The notes: generated by a model from the letters alone, not told the origin. A DNA stretch of 64,000 bases from Protea cynaroides (GCA_028583415.1 CM053267.1:51784914-51848913), one strand, 5' to 3'. Counted from the first letter of the stretch, positions 44,533 through 56,527 are shown. Made by a program: numbers and translations.

Positions 44533-45596
44533 AAGATGTAAACAGAACGAACTCGGTACAGATAGGTTACTATCCGAATTCGAATCCAAATTTGAATCAC
44601 TCCATCCGAATTCGATCCGGCTCCCGCGATTTTGTAAAAAATCAAATCCGAATTCAAGTTCGAATTTTAACCGAACATCCGGTTAAAATCCGATTCAAAT
44701 CCGGACACCATTGATCATTGATTCTTCTGATAAATTTGCTGAGGTTTCTGGGAATCGTTTCCTTGGGACTTCATTGTTCAAGAAATTTTTACAGATTTCA
44801 ATAAATTCCCCTGCTTGCAGGATCTTCAACACATTGACACTAATGAGAAGTAGTAGAGAACGTCGGTGCGGTCAGGCGACTGTCTAGAGTCTAGCCATCC
44901 ATCTTTTCATTTACGAGAGACTCAGGAACTTTTTGCAAGGCTTCAAAGAGAAGCTTCTAGTTCTTCTTCTTCAAATACTAGAGAGAGAGAGAGAGAGAGA
45001 GAGGAACTTTTTGCAAGGCTTCAAAGAGAAGCTTCTGGATCTTCTTTTTCAAACACTGAAATCAATCAAACAAAGAGGCTTCCGGTTTTCGTCTTCAAAT
45101 ACTGAAATCAATCGAACAAAAAGGTTTCTGGTTTTCTTCTTCAAATACTAAAATCAATCGAATAGAGAGGCTTCTGGTTCTTCTCCATCCATCAAGATTT
45201 TCCATCCATCGAAATTTCCTGCGCACGATTAGAAAACCAAAATGCCAAAACCTCTGCCCGTTGAGATTCTACTGTTAGTGACAAGAAAAATAGAAAACCT
45301 AGAAACCTAGAACAATCGTGAGTCTTTCACATTTTCTATTTTTATTTTAATTAAAATATAAGGTAATCGTTATAATAAATAAATAATAAATGTATCACAA
45401 CTGTCAGCAAACTTAATCTTTTGTTCCTGATTTGATTCGGAGCGGATTATATCCACCGGTTTTGAGTTATATTTGAATCCGGCTTCAAATTCGACACCTT
45501 CTATCCGAATTCGCATCCGAATCCGATTGTTCAAATTCAAATTCCCCTAAACAGTTGTGGATTTGAATCGGTTCGGCTATCCTATTACATCCTTAG
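44533..45596. mobile_element. DNA transposon-like insertion (about 1064 bp) in the copia 3' LTR
   Basis: Ends AAGATGTAAACAG and the complement of TATTACATCCTTAG. Flanks TAGCCGTTA (44524) and TAGCCATAA (45597) match at 7 of 9. Sub-terminal CCGAATTCGAATCC-type words at both sides, hAT-like in style. Centre has (GA)n at 44982-45001 and repeated 60-bp units (see next). No transposase. Confidence 0.65.
44920..45180. repeat. Tandem repeats with (GA)n inside the DNA element
   Basis: GAACTTTTTGCAAGGCTTCA..GAGAAGCTTCT occurs twice (44928, 45002), and AAATACTGAAATCAATCGAA-type units with TTCTGGTTTTC follow two or three times. Confidence 0.8.
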
Positions 45597-45810
45597 TAGC
45601 CATAAGGGCATATTAGGGTTTTACCCCTTTGACCAACTCTAATTAAATTGGAGTCGGCTAATGGGGGGCATAGTTATTATTTTTTCTTCCCTTCTTTTGT
45701 TATAAATAATGGGCTTGGCTGGATCCATAGACCATCCAAGCATTTAGTCTCATTCTTTACTGTTAACAATTACAAATTATATAAAGGGCAAAATAGCTGG
45801 TCAGCTTCCA
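45597..45810 (+). repeat. Remainder of the copia 3' LTR
   Basis: Continues TAGCCATAAGGGCATATTAGG with GTTATAAATAATGGG (45707), a promoter-like TATA. Right limit not visible. Confidence 0.5.
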
Positions 45811-46069
45811 AGGAACCACCAATGAAAGTTAATTTAGATGATAAAAAAAATATTTGTGACGTAGCGTATTGGATGTGACCCAAATTTTGTGAACAGATAA
45901 AACCCATGGTTGACCTTTAGACATGTCAAGTTTTAGCTTAATTAATGTTGGATATGTAGCAAAACAAATCATTGCAAATCAGTACTACCGAGGGGTTGCA
46001 TAGACAACACATGGAAGGGTAAACCTATACAGAGAGGTATATTGAATTTAGATTTGAAACTTGACAAAT
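45811..46069. other. Intergenic, no gene seen
   Basis: Short piece between two retroelements. A frame with WSASKEPPMKVNLDD (45804) recalls the start of a LINE RNase H domain but is too short to call. Confidence 0.35.
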
Positions 46070-46439
46070 GTTGCCCTACTAAATTAACTCTTCTCGACTA
46101 GAAAATAAGTTCCCTACTTAATTCTATCCAAATAAAGCAATCAAATAAAAACTATTACATAATAATTCTCTAATTACCAGCCCTCTTTGGACCTGGTTTC
46201 GTTTGGGTTTGGGCCTCCATAAGGGGTCATATTTATCCAACCATATCAAGGCTCCTGCATCAGTTCTCCCCCTCAAAGAATAACTCCACTTCCTCAAGTT
46301 TAGGTAGGGACCAAGAATAACATTTGACGGATCGCGATGAAAGAGTAACAATCCGGCAGTTTGCTTAAGCTCGATAGACAAGAGGCCTTTTGCTAAAAGA
46401 AATCTCATCTTGAGCTCATTGTGCTTGAAAGAATAAGTG

Positions 46440-46725
46440 TTCACGTACCTTGCACGATGTGTCTTTTATCAAACAACCAAGGTCTCCCAAGGAGGATGTA
46501 AAGAACTTTTAAGGGTAGAATGACACATTGAACTGTGTCTATCAATACTCCAACAAATATGTAAGCAAATAGCGTTCATGAATCTTTAAGGTTGATGTTA
46601 TTCACCCACGCAACCTTAAAGGGGTTTGGGTGTAGCTCTATCTTCGATCCCAACTTACAAACAAATCGTCAAACAACACCGGTGCAGTTGCCGCCGTCGA
46701 TGACCATCGGGCAAAGAGTGTTGCT
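46440..46725 (-). pseudogene. Retropepsin-type protease remnant
   Basis: PMVIDGGNCTGVV then KLGSKIELHPNPFKVAWVNN, PLKVLYILLGRPWLFDKRHI. The active-site D-S/T-G reads DGG here, so the serine or threonine is lost. Stops after GVV and elsewhere. Confidence 0.65.
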
Positions 46726-46913
46726 GCATCTCACCCTAGTATAGAAGATGATGTAGCAACACCAATCATACTCTTAAGAGATCTTATGTATAGTTAAAAA
46801 ATAAATAAATAATAAAAAAAGAAAAAAAAGAGAGGACAAAAACATAGCAAGGTTGTCATCCTCCACCACTGTCATTGCCGCTACTATTAGTAGCCTGCGC
46901 CGCCCCCAATAGA

Positions 46914-48060
46914 CTATCTTAATCTTTTGTTGCTCCTCTTAAGCAATTGCCACAAGTTCTTCTTTATCAGCAAAGGAGAGCAAGCGATAGGACACAGAGC
47001 GAAGAAATGGTCAAATCCCTTGCATACGAAACACAAAATCTCAGGCCTCGGATTCAAGGGAGGTCTGTCAGAACCACACTGAGGTGGAGAGAATAAGTGA
47101 ATTGGCTGTGAAGGTACCACAATTGAACCACTAGCCTGGGGCTTCCTGAAGGACTTTTCAGTGGTGGAGGCTGCTTGCTTGAACCGTCACCTCAAGAGAA
47201 TATGTTTGAAAGGCTTCTCAGATTGTACAGCCTCTTCAGATTGTCCTCAACCAGATGTGTGACATGTACCACGTCCTCCAATAGACCATCACAAGCAGTC
47301 GCTTGGAAGCCAATGCAACACTAATCTACGGATACAAACAGTTATGAAAATGTGCCACCAAAACCTTTTCATCCAACTCGAAATCAGATCAAGTGGCTAA
47401 GTAGTATAATCTGGCAACCTAATCCTCAACGGTCATATTTCCTGTCTCAACTGTGCAAGCCTAAGGTGCATCCGCTGCTTATAGTCAATAAGTATGAATC
47501 GCCTATTCATTTCCTCATGCATCTCAGCCCAAGTGTTTATCGCAACGATGCCTTAAGTGTCCAATTCTGTTGTTGATAAATTAATCTATCAAACTCGTGC
47601 AGTACCCTTCAATATGGACCCACTCAAGGTATTGCTTTGGATTGTTGTCCATGTAAAAATCAAGCATGCCCAGCTTTGCAACTCTGTTGGCACCATAAAA
47701 AGAATCTTCAGGTCGACCGGCTCCTTACAGTGGTGGTGGTGGCATATGATGTGGTGGCGTAAATTGTGGCGGGGGTGACGGTGGTGTATAGTGTGGTGGC
47801 GGTGATGTAATGTGAGGTGGAGCCTGTGGAACCAAACTTGAGGAATCCTCAGGTTGCATGCGACTATTGTTTTCAGATGGTCCTAGCTTGTTGATGTAAG
47901 CCCGCAAAAATATCATCATATTTTGAAGAGAAACGATAGTTGTTGTGAGTGAACTGCCAGTTGTGATTGTCAACACGATCAGTGAGGTTGACAATTTCCA
48001 ACAGTGTTTCTTCCTTGTAGGAGTTAAGCTGCTGGATGACTTACTGTTAGTCACCATGAT
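46914..48060 (-). pseudogene. Gypsy gag with zinc knuckle, broken
   Basis: N-terminal part MVTNSKSSSSLTPTRKKHC, then a proline-rich stretch with SPPPHYTPPSPPPQFTPPHH (47725-47830). After breaks there is a single zinc knuckle CFVCKGFDHFFALC (47007-47048). The capsid part between is frameshifted. Confidence 0.65.
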
Positions 48061-48094
48061 TAGAATATAGAATAACTTGGGCTCCGATACCAAA

Positions 48095-48861
48095 TGGATG
48101 CAGGTTACAGGCAAAGAGAGAATCACACAAACAGCAGGCCACGCCGTTAACACACCACCGTAAACTCAACTCAATTTGGTATCAAAACTTACGGTAGAAC
48201 TGAAACCAGGTTCTGGTTTCGATATGTTTCCTGCAACAGGAATGGTTTCAGTAGAGGTGAGAGATATCGATGTGAACAAGTGGAGCTGCAAGTACCGCCC
48301 AAACAAAACAGGGGAAGGAAGAAAGAAAGGACCCCACAGTGGCGGGAGCCTCGTGGTTTGCTCTTTCTTTTTCTTTTTTCTTTTTTTTATACGTTGAAGA
48401 AAGATAAAAAAAGAACAGGTAAGGAAAGTTGGAAACAAACAGAACAGAAAGAAGGAAATACCTGAAAAGATGATTCTCAGGTTCCAGGGAAAAAGCGAAA
48501 GAGAGAGAAAGTGACACAAACAGCACACCACGCCATTAACACCACCGTAAACTCTATCTCGAATCGTCATTCAATTCTATCTCAAACCAATAGTTACATG
48601 CGTATAAATAAGAGAAACATCCCAAATCAAAATAGAAACTACAAAACTAACTCTGAAATAAATTCCCTACCTACTTAATTCTACCCAAACAAAGCAAGGA
48701 AATAAAAAATATATATATTACATAATAATTCCCTAACTACCCCCCCCTTTTCTTCTCTCTCTCTCTTTTTGGACCAAAAGACCAGGTTAGCCCAGTTTCA
48801 TTTGGGCTTACACCTCCACAAGGGATCGTGTTTATCCAACCATGCCAAGGCTGCTGCATCA
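48095..48861 (-). repeat. 5' LTR of the gag-protease element
   Basis: 767 bp. A ~60-bp segment (GACACAAACAGCA-ACCACGCC-TTAACACC) occurs twice, at 48125 and 48510, about 385 bp apart. Confidence 0.7.
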
Positions 48862-49396
48862 ATTTCCCACTACCAAGTGATTGAGGGAGAATCCATTATA
48901 ATGATTACATGCATGATTTCTAAGAGTTGGTTTAGAATGCTGCCTCAGATCATCAGCTGGATCAATTCCGTAGTATCCAAAACAAGCATCTCATTCATTA
49001 TGCACAATGCTTGTTAATTCAGCAACTGGCTTTCAAGATGTTTCAATGTTTGACAGAACACTCAAGCAAATTAAAAAAATCCAGTAGTACCATCGGGCAA
49101 AGAGTGTTGAGGATCCGTCTAGCATTAACCTTATGATAGACTAGAATGGGGTTCAATTCTGGAGGAAGAAATTCGTAAATTGTAGCGTTATTTCTTGATG
49201 TCTTTTCAGTTTGGTTCGACTAGTTGTTTGCTTTTCCTTAAATGGGATCCAGATTTTACATAGTTTCCTTTAGTGGAGAGAGAATGCTCCCTCTCCTTGT
49301 GCTTGGTCTGGGGCATTATTGTTTTTTCATTTGATTGTGTTCTCTTTTTTCTTTGGGTTTTAATCAAATCATCCAATTTGCTCAAAAAAAAAATTA

Positions 49397-49413
<17 letters not shown>
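48862..49413. other. Intergenic with a possible LINE 3' end
   Basis: No gene. 49200-49413 is T-rich, ends in long A tracts (49384-49413) and reads like a non-LTR element tail. Tentative. Confidence 0.35.

Positions 49414-49467
<54 letters not shown>
49414..49467. repeat. (TA)n microsatellite
   Basis: About 27 TA units after an A tract. Confidence 0.95.
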
Positions 49468-49470
<3 letters not shown>

Positions 49471-50105
49471 TTTCTTAGAACGGCGTGAAATAATTTTGCT
49501 TATTAGTGGCGTTTTTGAACATACACCGCAATAGACCACCTCCAAAGGGACCAACATTAGAAGGAGGGGCGTCAACCCCATTAGATAACTGACACTTAGG
49601 ATTCGGGTGAATCAAGAACCCCATTCTTTTCATCCCCAGATCTCCCAATTCAAGCAAGCAAAGTTTAATCAAGAACCTGAAATCCAATATGAGATGGAGC
49701 TTTATTGATTTTGAACTAGATGAAATCAGAATTGTTCTGAATCCTAGAAATTAGAATCGAGAAGAAATTAAAGATTTCCCGAAATTTGTGATCGTAATTT
49801 TGAATATTCAATTGACTAGAGGATTTGTTACAGAATTCCATTAAAAAAATGAAATTCTAGCTAAAAGCAACTGCTGCACCTGCACAACTCCTGGACATTT
49901 TCTATTTTTTTATGAACCTTTTTTCTTAAATTAAAAGAAAAAAATATATATATCTAAGAAATGAGAAAAACTCAATAAAAATAAGTATGTATTATAAGTA
50001 TTTATTGGCCATATGTGACAATATGCATCGATCTCCACGTATCAAAAATCACAAGGTACTGCACACACAAAAATTACAATTGAAAAAAAAAAAAAAAAAA
50101 AAAGG
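49468..50105. other. 3' flank of the second His-rich gene
   Basis: 49555-49630 has CCCCATTAGATAACTGACAC..GATTCGGGTGAATC, a decayed relative of MITE 2, which occupies the matching place beside the first His-rich gene. A20 tract at 50083. No gene. Confidence 0.5.
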
Positions 50106-50804
50106 TCAGTGGAAGTGCTTGAAGAACTTCCGGAACCACTTGAGAAGGCCTGAGTGTTTCTTCTTCTGGTTGTTGTGATGATGATGATGAAGACGTTTCT
50201 CATGAAAAACCCCTGCCGTCCTAGACTTGATCATGATGTCGCCGCCATATGGAAAATCTTCTCCGGCAATGAGTGGCTGAAACTGTTTCTCCATCTCCTT
50301 GTACTTCTTGTCCTTCTTATGATGATGACAGTGTTTGTGGAAGAAGTGAAAGAGGAAGCCATGTTTCTTGTGCTTCTCCTCCTCTTCCATCGAATGATGA
50401 CGGCAGTACTTGTGGAAACCAAAGAGGAAGGGGAAGTGGAAGGGACCGCCGTGATTCTTATGCATCTTGTGCTGTTCGACTTCCAAGTACTCATCGTCAT
50501 CTTCGATGGAATTAATTGTCAAAGGTGCTAGGATGACATCCTCGTATCCTGACAGTTCATCATCGGTGGCGTCAATCGATCCAAATTCGAGAAATTCATG
50601 TGAGATGACAGAATCTTCTATGGATTTCTGGCTAGGGAGGAGGATCTTGGGCTCGGTATCTGAATCTATCAGATGAATTGAATTGGATGTTGAATCAGGA
50701 AGATCGTTGGAATTTGAAGGATTCCATTCGTTAGGTTGGAGGCGAGCGTTGGAGAGAAGGAAGAGGGAGAAGATGAGAGTGATGGTAGCTGCGAATCTGG
50801 CCAT
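50106..50804 (-). CDS. Secreted histidine-rich protein, second copy (232 aa)
   Basis: Intronless frame from ATG. Signal peptide residues 1-20 (ending LLSNA). The mature part is acidic first (residues 24-110, with NDLPDS, TEPKILLPSQK and DDDEYLEVE). His-rich clusters follow from 112: HKMHKNHGGPFHFPFLFGFH, HGFLFHFFHKHCHHHKKDKK, then RLHHHHHNNQKKKHSG (204-219) and a C-terminus LLKWFRKFFKHFH. Compared with the 10.2 kb paralogue, the long uninterrupted His runs are absent here and a second His cluster lies near the C-terminus, while signal peptide, ILLPS and C-terminal motifs are kept. That pattern suggests selection on the ends and free change in the metal-binding-type tracts. Amphipathic basic C-terminus could bind membrane or wall polymers (inference). 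Function unknown. Confidence 0.8.
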   Translation of the reverse strand: MARFAATITLIFSLFLLSNARLQPNEWNPSNSNDLPDSTSNSIHLIDSDTEPKILLPSQKSIEDSVISHEFLEFGSIDATDDELSGYEDVILAPLTINSIEDDDEYLEVEQHKMHKNHGGPFHFPFLFGFHKYCRHHSMEEEEKHKKHGFLFHFFHKHCHHHKKDKKYKEMEKQFQPLIAGEDFPYGGDIMIKSRTAGVFHEKRLHHHHHNNQKKKHSGLLKWFRKFFKHFH

Positions 50805-50852
50805 CGTGTCGGAGAAAGTCCAGTCCTGGTGGGATTTTGGAGGTCGGGGGAA

Positions 50853-50866
50853 ATGATATATTTATA
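50853..50866 (-). promoter_or_regulatory. TATA box of the second His-rich gene
   Basis: CTATAAATATATCA on the minus strand, about 50-60 bp upstream of the ATG. Confidence 0.65.
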
Positions 50867-50989
50867 GGTAGGTCAAGGTCCAAAGTCCGAAGTCCAAGCC
50901 AGCTGGTTGTCGTGGACTGGACTTGGGGGGAATGTATTTGCTTATCTGCCTTCCTCAGACAACTATACCCCCACTGCTATCAATTTTAA

Positions 50990-52119
50990 TGGGAAACAGG
51001 TAAAGGTTGTCATGTTCTTGCTGCCCGGTATCAACTTCAAAACAAAAACGTTACCGGCATTTGGAGGCATCGAAAGTATAGGGATAGGATCTAGCATTGT
51101 AGTGTAGTAGTGTTACTCTTGATTGATGAGAATAGTCATGGGTTCCGATGCACTCTCAATAATCAGAATCAACACTATTGTAGAGCAGTGCTACAAATGA
51201 TCCTGTGATAACATGGGAAAGGTTTGGGTAGTGATGTCGGTTAAGCCATGAAACTGAAACGGTGTCATTAATTCAGACAAAACCTTGAAAAGAAAGATAA
51301 AACTCTACAGATAAAACTCTACAGATAAAACTCTACCTTACATACTCCAAATCAGTTTGTAAACTTTTTCTGGGTTACACTCGCACCGCGTCCATGGCCT
51401 ATTGACATGGGTTCTTTTTGCACGCTGTGTTTGGGCCATCACGGTAGTCTTGAATAAGGTGGTATTGTTGGTATTTTAGTCTGGGAGGGATTAGGTTTTT
51501 GTACAGGATTAGAGTCAAAATGAAAAACCCTTTTTTTAAGGTAAAAGTTTTTTTGATCTCCTACCAAGGTTTCATGGTCTAGAATCATCCAACAAAATAA
51601 AAATTCTCGTAATTATCCCCTCGGTCTATGACTTCCTTTTTCTCTGGAGAACTTTCTCTTTCCCCTCTTTTTATAGAAAAAAATCACTTCCCGGTTCCTA
51701 TGCCCTCGCACGTGGGGTAATAAAATGAACACCATGCCTATGGTCATTTCACCACAGAGAGCAGAGAATGTTGCCCGACAACGATCTTTTCCTTTTTATT
51801 TTTCTTTTTTTAATAAATCAAAACTTCAAATAGTCAAAGAAGGGTAGAATGAATAATTTGTCAAATTCATGTAAAGCACCGGAAGAGGATCTCGACTCAT
51901 ACTATCTCAACCTCTTTTAAATGTATAAATATCCCTCGTGTCATAATTTGAAGATTTTGACCTCTCTCATATCTTGGTTTACAAATAGTATTAATTCATC
52001 AGATGGTAAGGATTAATAGTTATCTGTTTGTGCCACAAGCATGGCATCCATAGGCCCCGGCAGCAGTATCATTTTATTTTATTTTTAATTTAAAAAAAAA
52101 AAGAAAAAGGGTGTCAAAG
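50990..52119. repeat. Unit segment paralogous to 27292-28234; no gene
   Basis: Includes a perfect 14-bp tandem repeat AGATAAAACTCTAC x3 (51294-51335) which the other copy lacks. Rest is AT-rich intergenic sequence. Confidence 0.65.
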
Positions 52120-52405
52120 CTGCGTGGAGTCTGCACTTAGACACACGAAGGACCGACTAATACTGCCCCATCCCATGTGAAATAAAAAAAATTCCACCAA
52201 AATTGGATGCACGCTCCCAATGGGCCTCGCACTAGAGTACTGGTCAAGTAACTTAGACCGGAATTTATTCTATGATGGTCAGAATCTAAGAAGTACCAAA
52301 CTCCCCTTAAAATAAGCCTAGCCTTTGAAAAAATAAAAAAAGTAATGTGTCATTGATAAATATATATATTTTTTTTTTTAAGAGAGGCCCGAAAGAAGGA
52401 GTTTT

Positions 52406-52543
52406 GATCACCAGTATATGCATGTACTCTTCATGGGATTCCATCACTATCTGTAGTATGAGATCCACTTCTAGAGTGTGAGACCCACTGGATACGGACA
52501 GTGATAGATTCCCGTAGAGGATACAAGTACATGCAAGTGAATC
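52406..52543. mobile_element. Fold-back MITE-like element, copy 1
   Basis: Ends GATCACCAGTATATGCATGTACTC and the complement of AAGTACATGCAAGTGAATC; inner CATGGGATTCCATCAC pairs with GTGATAGATTCCCGT. Similar to 54978-55120. Target duplication not clear. Confidence 0.55.
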
Positions 52544-54271
52544 ATTTTCCTAAAAGAGCGGCCAATGACCCGGGACTACAACTACATGGGAGGGAGAGAG
52601 TCAAAACCAAGAATTCAAAAAGATCTTCTTCAATGACTGGGCTGCCAACTGAGTCATCCAACAACTAAGAATCACTCGATGCGTAGTCTGATGTGTAGCA
52701 TGTGTTTGTTGCCTGAATCTACTGCGAGCATATGTCGCAGCTCAAATTTACTGAGCACTGTAATCATGCATGGCATGTCCCTTAAAAAATCTTGGTGGAT
52801 TATAATCCGATATCCGATGGGCTTCTTTACTCACTTGTGATGAAAGTAGGATCTGGAACTAAGCTTCAAGGTGTCAGTGTCGACACGGTATCAACATTAG
52901 CCAAAACTGATCTGATATGGATACGGATCAGTTAACTGTATAAACAATGGACTTCAGACGTAAATTCTAAAACCGATCGATATCTAAACCGACATAAATA
53001 CAACTGATCCGATTCCAATTACTAAAACTATGCGTTGAACTTAAAAGCGCCTCTGACATTGTACCTCATAATATGAATCTATGGGCAGCAATTGTAATTT
53101 TCAGGTTGGTTTCCCACCATTATTTAGCTATACAATCAATTCAGTCACATTCATCAAGTGTTCAAGTGTTATTTTATCCATTGTAGAAATCGACACTAAA
53201 CACGATGCGAAAAGCAAACAAAATAGAAAGAAATAATCACACGATGCAAATATTTTATGTGGTTGAATGGGAATATCTTGTCTATGTCTACAGTGAGATG
53301 AATCTATTTCATTATCTATAGATAATAAGGTTACAATGTTCTTCCTCACACCTCTTGTCAAATTAGAAAGAGAAAGTCATCGCTATATATTTATAGCAAA
53401 CCTTATACAGGTATAATTACTGAAATACCTATATTGCCTTCAAAATATACAGGCTCCTTATAGCGTGAGAAATTAGCTCACAAACCCATGAGACAAACCA
53501 CACAAGTCATCTTATTTCTAACATCCATGGCATATGAACCTTTAGATAGGATGGTAAATGTAATCTCATCATGTAATTGATTTGTGTAGTAGCCACAAGC
53601 AATTGGGAGGGGACTTAATACTTAAAGGGATTTTCTTAATGTTACCACTTAATTTATAATCATAGTTTTATTATCCTTTATCACAAAATCTTGTTATTTC
53701 ACATCTCTTCTCAAAAACATCCGGCTTTTTAGAATGGTAAAATGATAATGATAAGGCACTTTTTAATTATTTTTTAAAACAATTTTTTCCTTTGACTTTT
53801 AGAATATTTGTAAATAAGACAAAGAACAATTGAAAAAATATTATATATTTTAACTACACTAATGGGACAATGTGCACGGAAACTAAATTGACCATCACAT
53901 ATTTAAAGAAATAGAGGACCATAATTATTTGGCAGAAATGAGTCAAAAAAAAAAAAGAAAGCAAGAACCTTTTGTTTAGCAAGGGATCGCTGGAATGCTT
54001 GATCTCGATGGGGTAAGGATATACAAAATTCATGAGTCAAAGGGAATTTCAAGCACATATGAGGGGCGCATAGTAAATCTGTTTACATAGTCTATTTCTC
54101 TAAATCACGGTTTCTTTGACTCTAATTGTTTTACCCTAATTGTTTTAGTGTAAAATTTCTATGCAAATGATATTTTACATTAAAAAAATTTCTAAGTAAA
54201 ATTTTTCTATTTTTTCAATACATTTGATTGTATTTTGCATCAAAACAAACAATAAAAAATCCTATTTTACA

Positions 54272-54272
54272 A

Positions 54273-54352
<80 letters not shown>
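54272..54352. repeat. (TA)n microsatellite
   Basis: About 40 TA units, the longest simple repeat in the window. Confidence 0.95.
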
Positions 54353-54355
<3 letters not shown>

Positions 54356-54977
54356 CATCATTTTATACGAAAACCAAAGGAACCTTTACTGCACCGTTAA
54401 CGAATAAACTTTTGTCTTATTTTAATTTTATAATAACTGGTTTGTCAATATAAAATAAAAGAAAAAAAATATTTTCCTTTCAAATTTGGAATAATCATCT
54501 TGGGAATGATGGAATTTAAATTATTTTTTCTCATAAAGTTTCTTTCCGAAATTGTAAAGTTTTATAAAATATTTTATTTTTTAATTTTTCAATTCTTTTT
54601 ATTCTTTTGTCTTTTTTATTCATTTCTTTTCGAACAATCCATATGAATGAACTAGTGTATTACACGGACCAAGTTGACCATCAAAGGGAAAAAATTTTGA
54701 AATTCAAATGCATGCCATTTCAAAGATAGGATTCACATATTGGTTGTGGTTGCTAAACAGAGTGTAATAAAATTCCACTTTAAAGCAAGCATTGAAATGT
54801 AGTTGGACCATGTTTAATTTGACATAGGAAAGTATATACATTGAACACATAATGTTGGAATCAATAAGCTTAGATACTCGATAATTACAATCCAACAAAC
54901 AAAAATTATCCTTTTTTTGGGGTAAAAAAATTATCCATTTGATAGATAATTATTTGTTATTAAATTATTCTCAAGTT

Positions 54978-55120
54978 CGAATCACCTGCATCTACATGTA
55001 CTTACCATGGGATCTCATCACCTTCAATGTGGTGTGGGACCCATTTTTAGAATGTGGGATCCATTGGATATGGACGATGATGGGATCCTATGGAAAGTAA
55101 ATGTACATGCAGCTGAAGTA
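54978..55120. mobile_element. Fold-back MITE-like element, copy 2
   Basis: GAATCACCTGCATCTACATG and TTACCATGGGATCTCATCA pair with GATGATGGGATCCTATGG and TGTACATGCAGC. Paralogous block B copies at 5950 and 30500 lack it. Confidence 0.55.
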
Positions 55121-55786
55121 TTCTCTCAGATAATTAGTCGCAGGACCATGGTTCACATATTTGATTCCATGCATTTTGCAACAAGTGAATCAATTGGATT
55201 GGGAGATCTATATCAGATCATTCTGGATTGGATCATTCGATCTTAAAAGAAGGATCATGAATCGGTAAAAATCGGTATCGAGTTGTGCAAAGTAGTTTTC
55301 TATTGTTTATTTATTAAAATAAAGTAAAAGAAGACTGCGAAGTTACATATCTGTCTAATGAAATGAAAAATCTCACTCCTGTTGGATGGTTATGCATGAG
55401 GATCTAAATCGTCTCCTGTTATTGGACTGGCTTAGTATGCGCACAGGTAAACACCAGCCCTTCACGACGACAAGACTGGCCAACAAAAGATGATTTTTAT
55501 CCCATGCATGAACCATTGCAGCTAGCAGCCATCTCGCTCCCAATAAATTAATCAATACTATATTAAACCAAAAAATTTCCCAAGAAAATTGAAGTTGTGC
55601 TTTCAATTCAGATCAAATAGCAAATTATTTCCTTAAAAAAAATAATACAAATAAAATAAAATAAAAAACAACAACCAACAACACTGATTTTCACAACAAC
55701 AAACAAACGTCTCTTCGCTCTCCCGCTTCTTGTTGGCTAGTTACCACACAGCCTTATTAGCAATGACTGATGATTTGAGAAATTTT
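55121..55786. other. 3' flank of the cystatin gene
   Basis: Collinear with 6040-6688. AT-rich, no gene. On the minus strand AATAAG at about 55757 is a possible poly(A) signal. Confidence 0.5.
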
Positions 55787-56149
55787 TCATGAAGCAAATT
55801 TCTTGAAAGCAATGAGCTCCTTAGCACCTTTCTGCAGATTCTCGTACACTATACTCCCATAATCAGCCACAACACCATGGTCTTTCGCAGTCAAAATAAT
55901 GGAATATTTCCTTCCAGTAGTGTCTTGATACGCAGCTTGCTTCACAGAGACAAACTGGAGGTCTTCCTTTGTTTCCCTGTTATGTTGAATTATCGAGAAA
56001 TTGCCGATCTCTTGAATTTTCGGATCCGTCACGTTACCCGGACGCCAACCACCATCTGTAGTTGTTGGCTCAGTGTCAACAACAGAAGCTTCATGAAAGA
56101 GAAAAAATGAAAATGAAACAAGAAGGAAGAAGGACAACTGGGTTCTCAT
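55787..56149 (-). CDS. Secreted phytocystatin-like protein (120 aa) with altered QxVxG loop
   Basis: Small intronless gene, ATG start, as in the plant cystatin group with GGW and NVTDP near the N-terminus. Signal peptide about residues 1-21 (hydrophobic LSFFLLVSFSFFLF). Then the N-terminal GG trunk (33-34), NVTDPKIQEIG, the LARFAV-like helix IGNFSIIQHN (48-57) and the first hairpin. Where the family has QxVxG this copy reads QDTTG (75-79), so the central Val is Thr. The second hairpin Trp (usually PW) is absent; VYENLQK stands there. Plant cystatins block papain-type proteases with trunk, first loop and second loop. Two of three contact sites are changed here, so inhibition may be weak or altered (inference). 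The broken paralogue at 6689-7052 has the consensus QDVSG. TATA box upstream. Confidence 0.85.
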   Translation of the reverse strand: MRTQLSFFLLVSFSFFLFHEASVVDTEPTTTDGGWRPGNVTDPKIQEIGNFSIIQHNRETKEDLQFVSVKQAAYQDTTGRKYSIILTAKDHGVVADYGSIVYENLQKGAKELIAFKKFAS

Positions 56150-56225
56150 TTTCTCTCGAGTTCCAAAACCTTATAGAAAGACGAGCTCTGGATCTTTTGC
56201 ACTGTTCAGAGAACGCTGTGATGGG

Positions 56226-56238
56226 TTTATATATTTGC
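56226..56238 (-). promoter_or_regulatory. TATA box of the cystatin gene
   Basis: AAATATATAAACC on the minus strand, about 80 bp upstream of the ATG and kept in the pseudogene copy. Confidence 0.6.
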
Positions 56239-56527
56239 TTTTTCGATTCCTATCAATGGAAAGCTAATGAATTTGGGTTTTTCTTCCTGACTCACAGTTG
56301 TTTTCTCCATTTTCCATAAATGGAATGATAATGAGAAGTTCTCCTTACCTATCCAATGGACGCTTCAATGGTTTATATAATTTCTCACTCACAATTACCT
56401 TTAATGGAAATATAATGAAGGGTTTCCCCAAATATGAAATCATATTTTTCTTGCCACATGTATGTTAATTTCGTCCCGATCAGCAAATATTTATCTAAAT
56501 ATGGAATGAAAAAGCGAAGCAAATCCA

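Larger units (their letters stand above)
37757..45810 (+). mobile_element. Decayed Ty1/copia element with four nested insertions
   Basis: Interior parts in order: gag (37828-38205, 40155-40640), pre-integrase region and integrase (40993-41345, 42007-42600), post-integrase linker (42600-43025), RT (43330-44110), RNase H remnants (44140-44510) and the start of a 3' LTR. Insertions: solo LTR 38206-40149, small DNA element 40809-40984, larger DNA element 41346-42006, DNA element 44533-45596 in the 3' LTR. Confidence 0.8.
46070..48861 (-). mobile_element. Gypsy-type element reduced to LTR, gag and protease
   Basis: 5' LTR 48095-48861 (minus: starts TGATGCAGCAGCC, ends CCTGCATCCA). Primer site TTTGGTATCGGAGCCCAAG at 48076-48094. 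gag 46900-48060, protease 46440-46720, then a purine tract and only the first ~190 bp of the 3' LTR (46070-46262). RT, RNase H and integrase are absent. Confidence 0.75.
52120..54960. repeat. Block B (copy 5)
   Basis: Collinear with 29142-30670 and with 35060-36385. Carries a fold-back element at 52406 and extra sequence at 52560-53030. No gene. Confidence 0.7.

Noticed and set aside
48176..48570. Long frames at 48.2-48.6 kb on both strands
   Set aside because: They lie inside an LTR, are low-complexity and have no domain.
50154..50676. Plus-strand frames opposite the second His-rich gene
   Set aside because: Shadows of the minus-strand gene; not conserved against the 10.2 kb copy.
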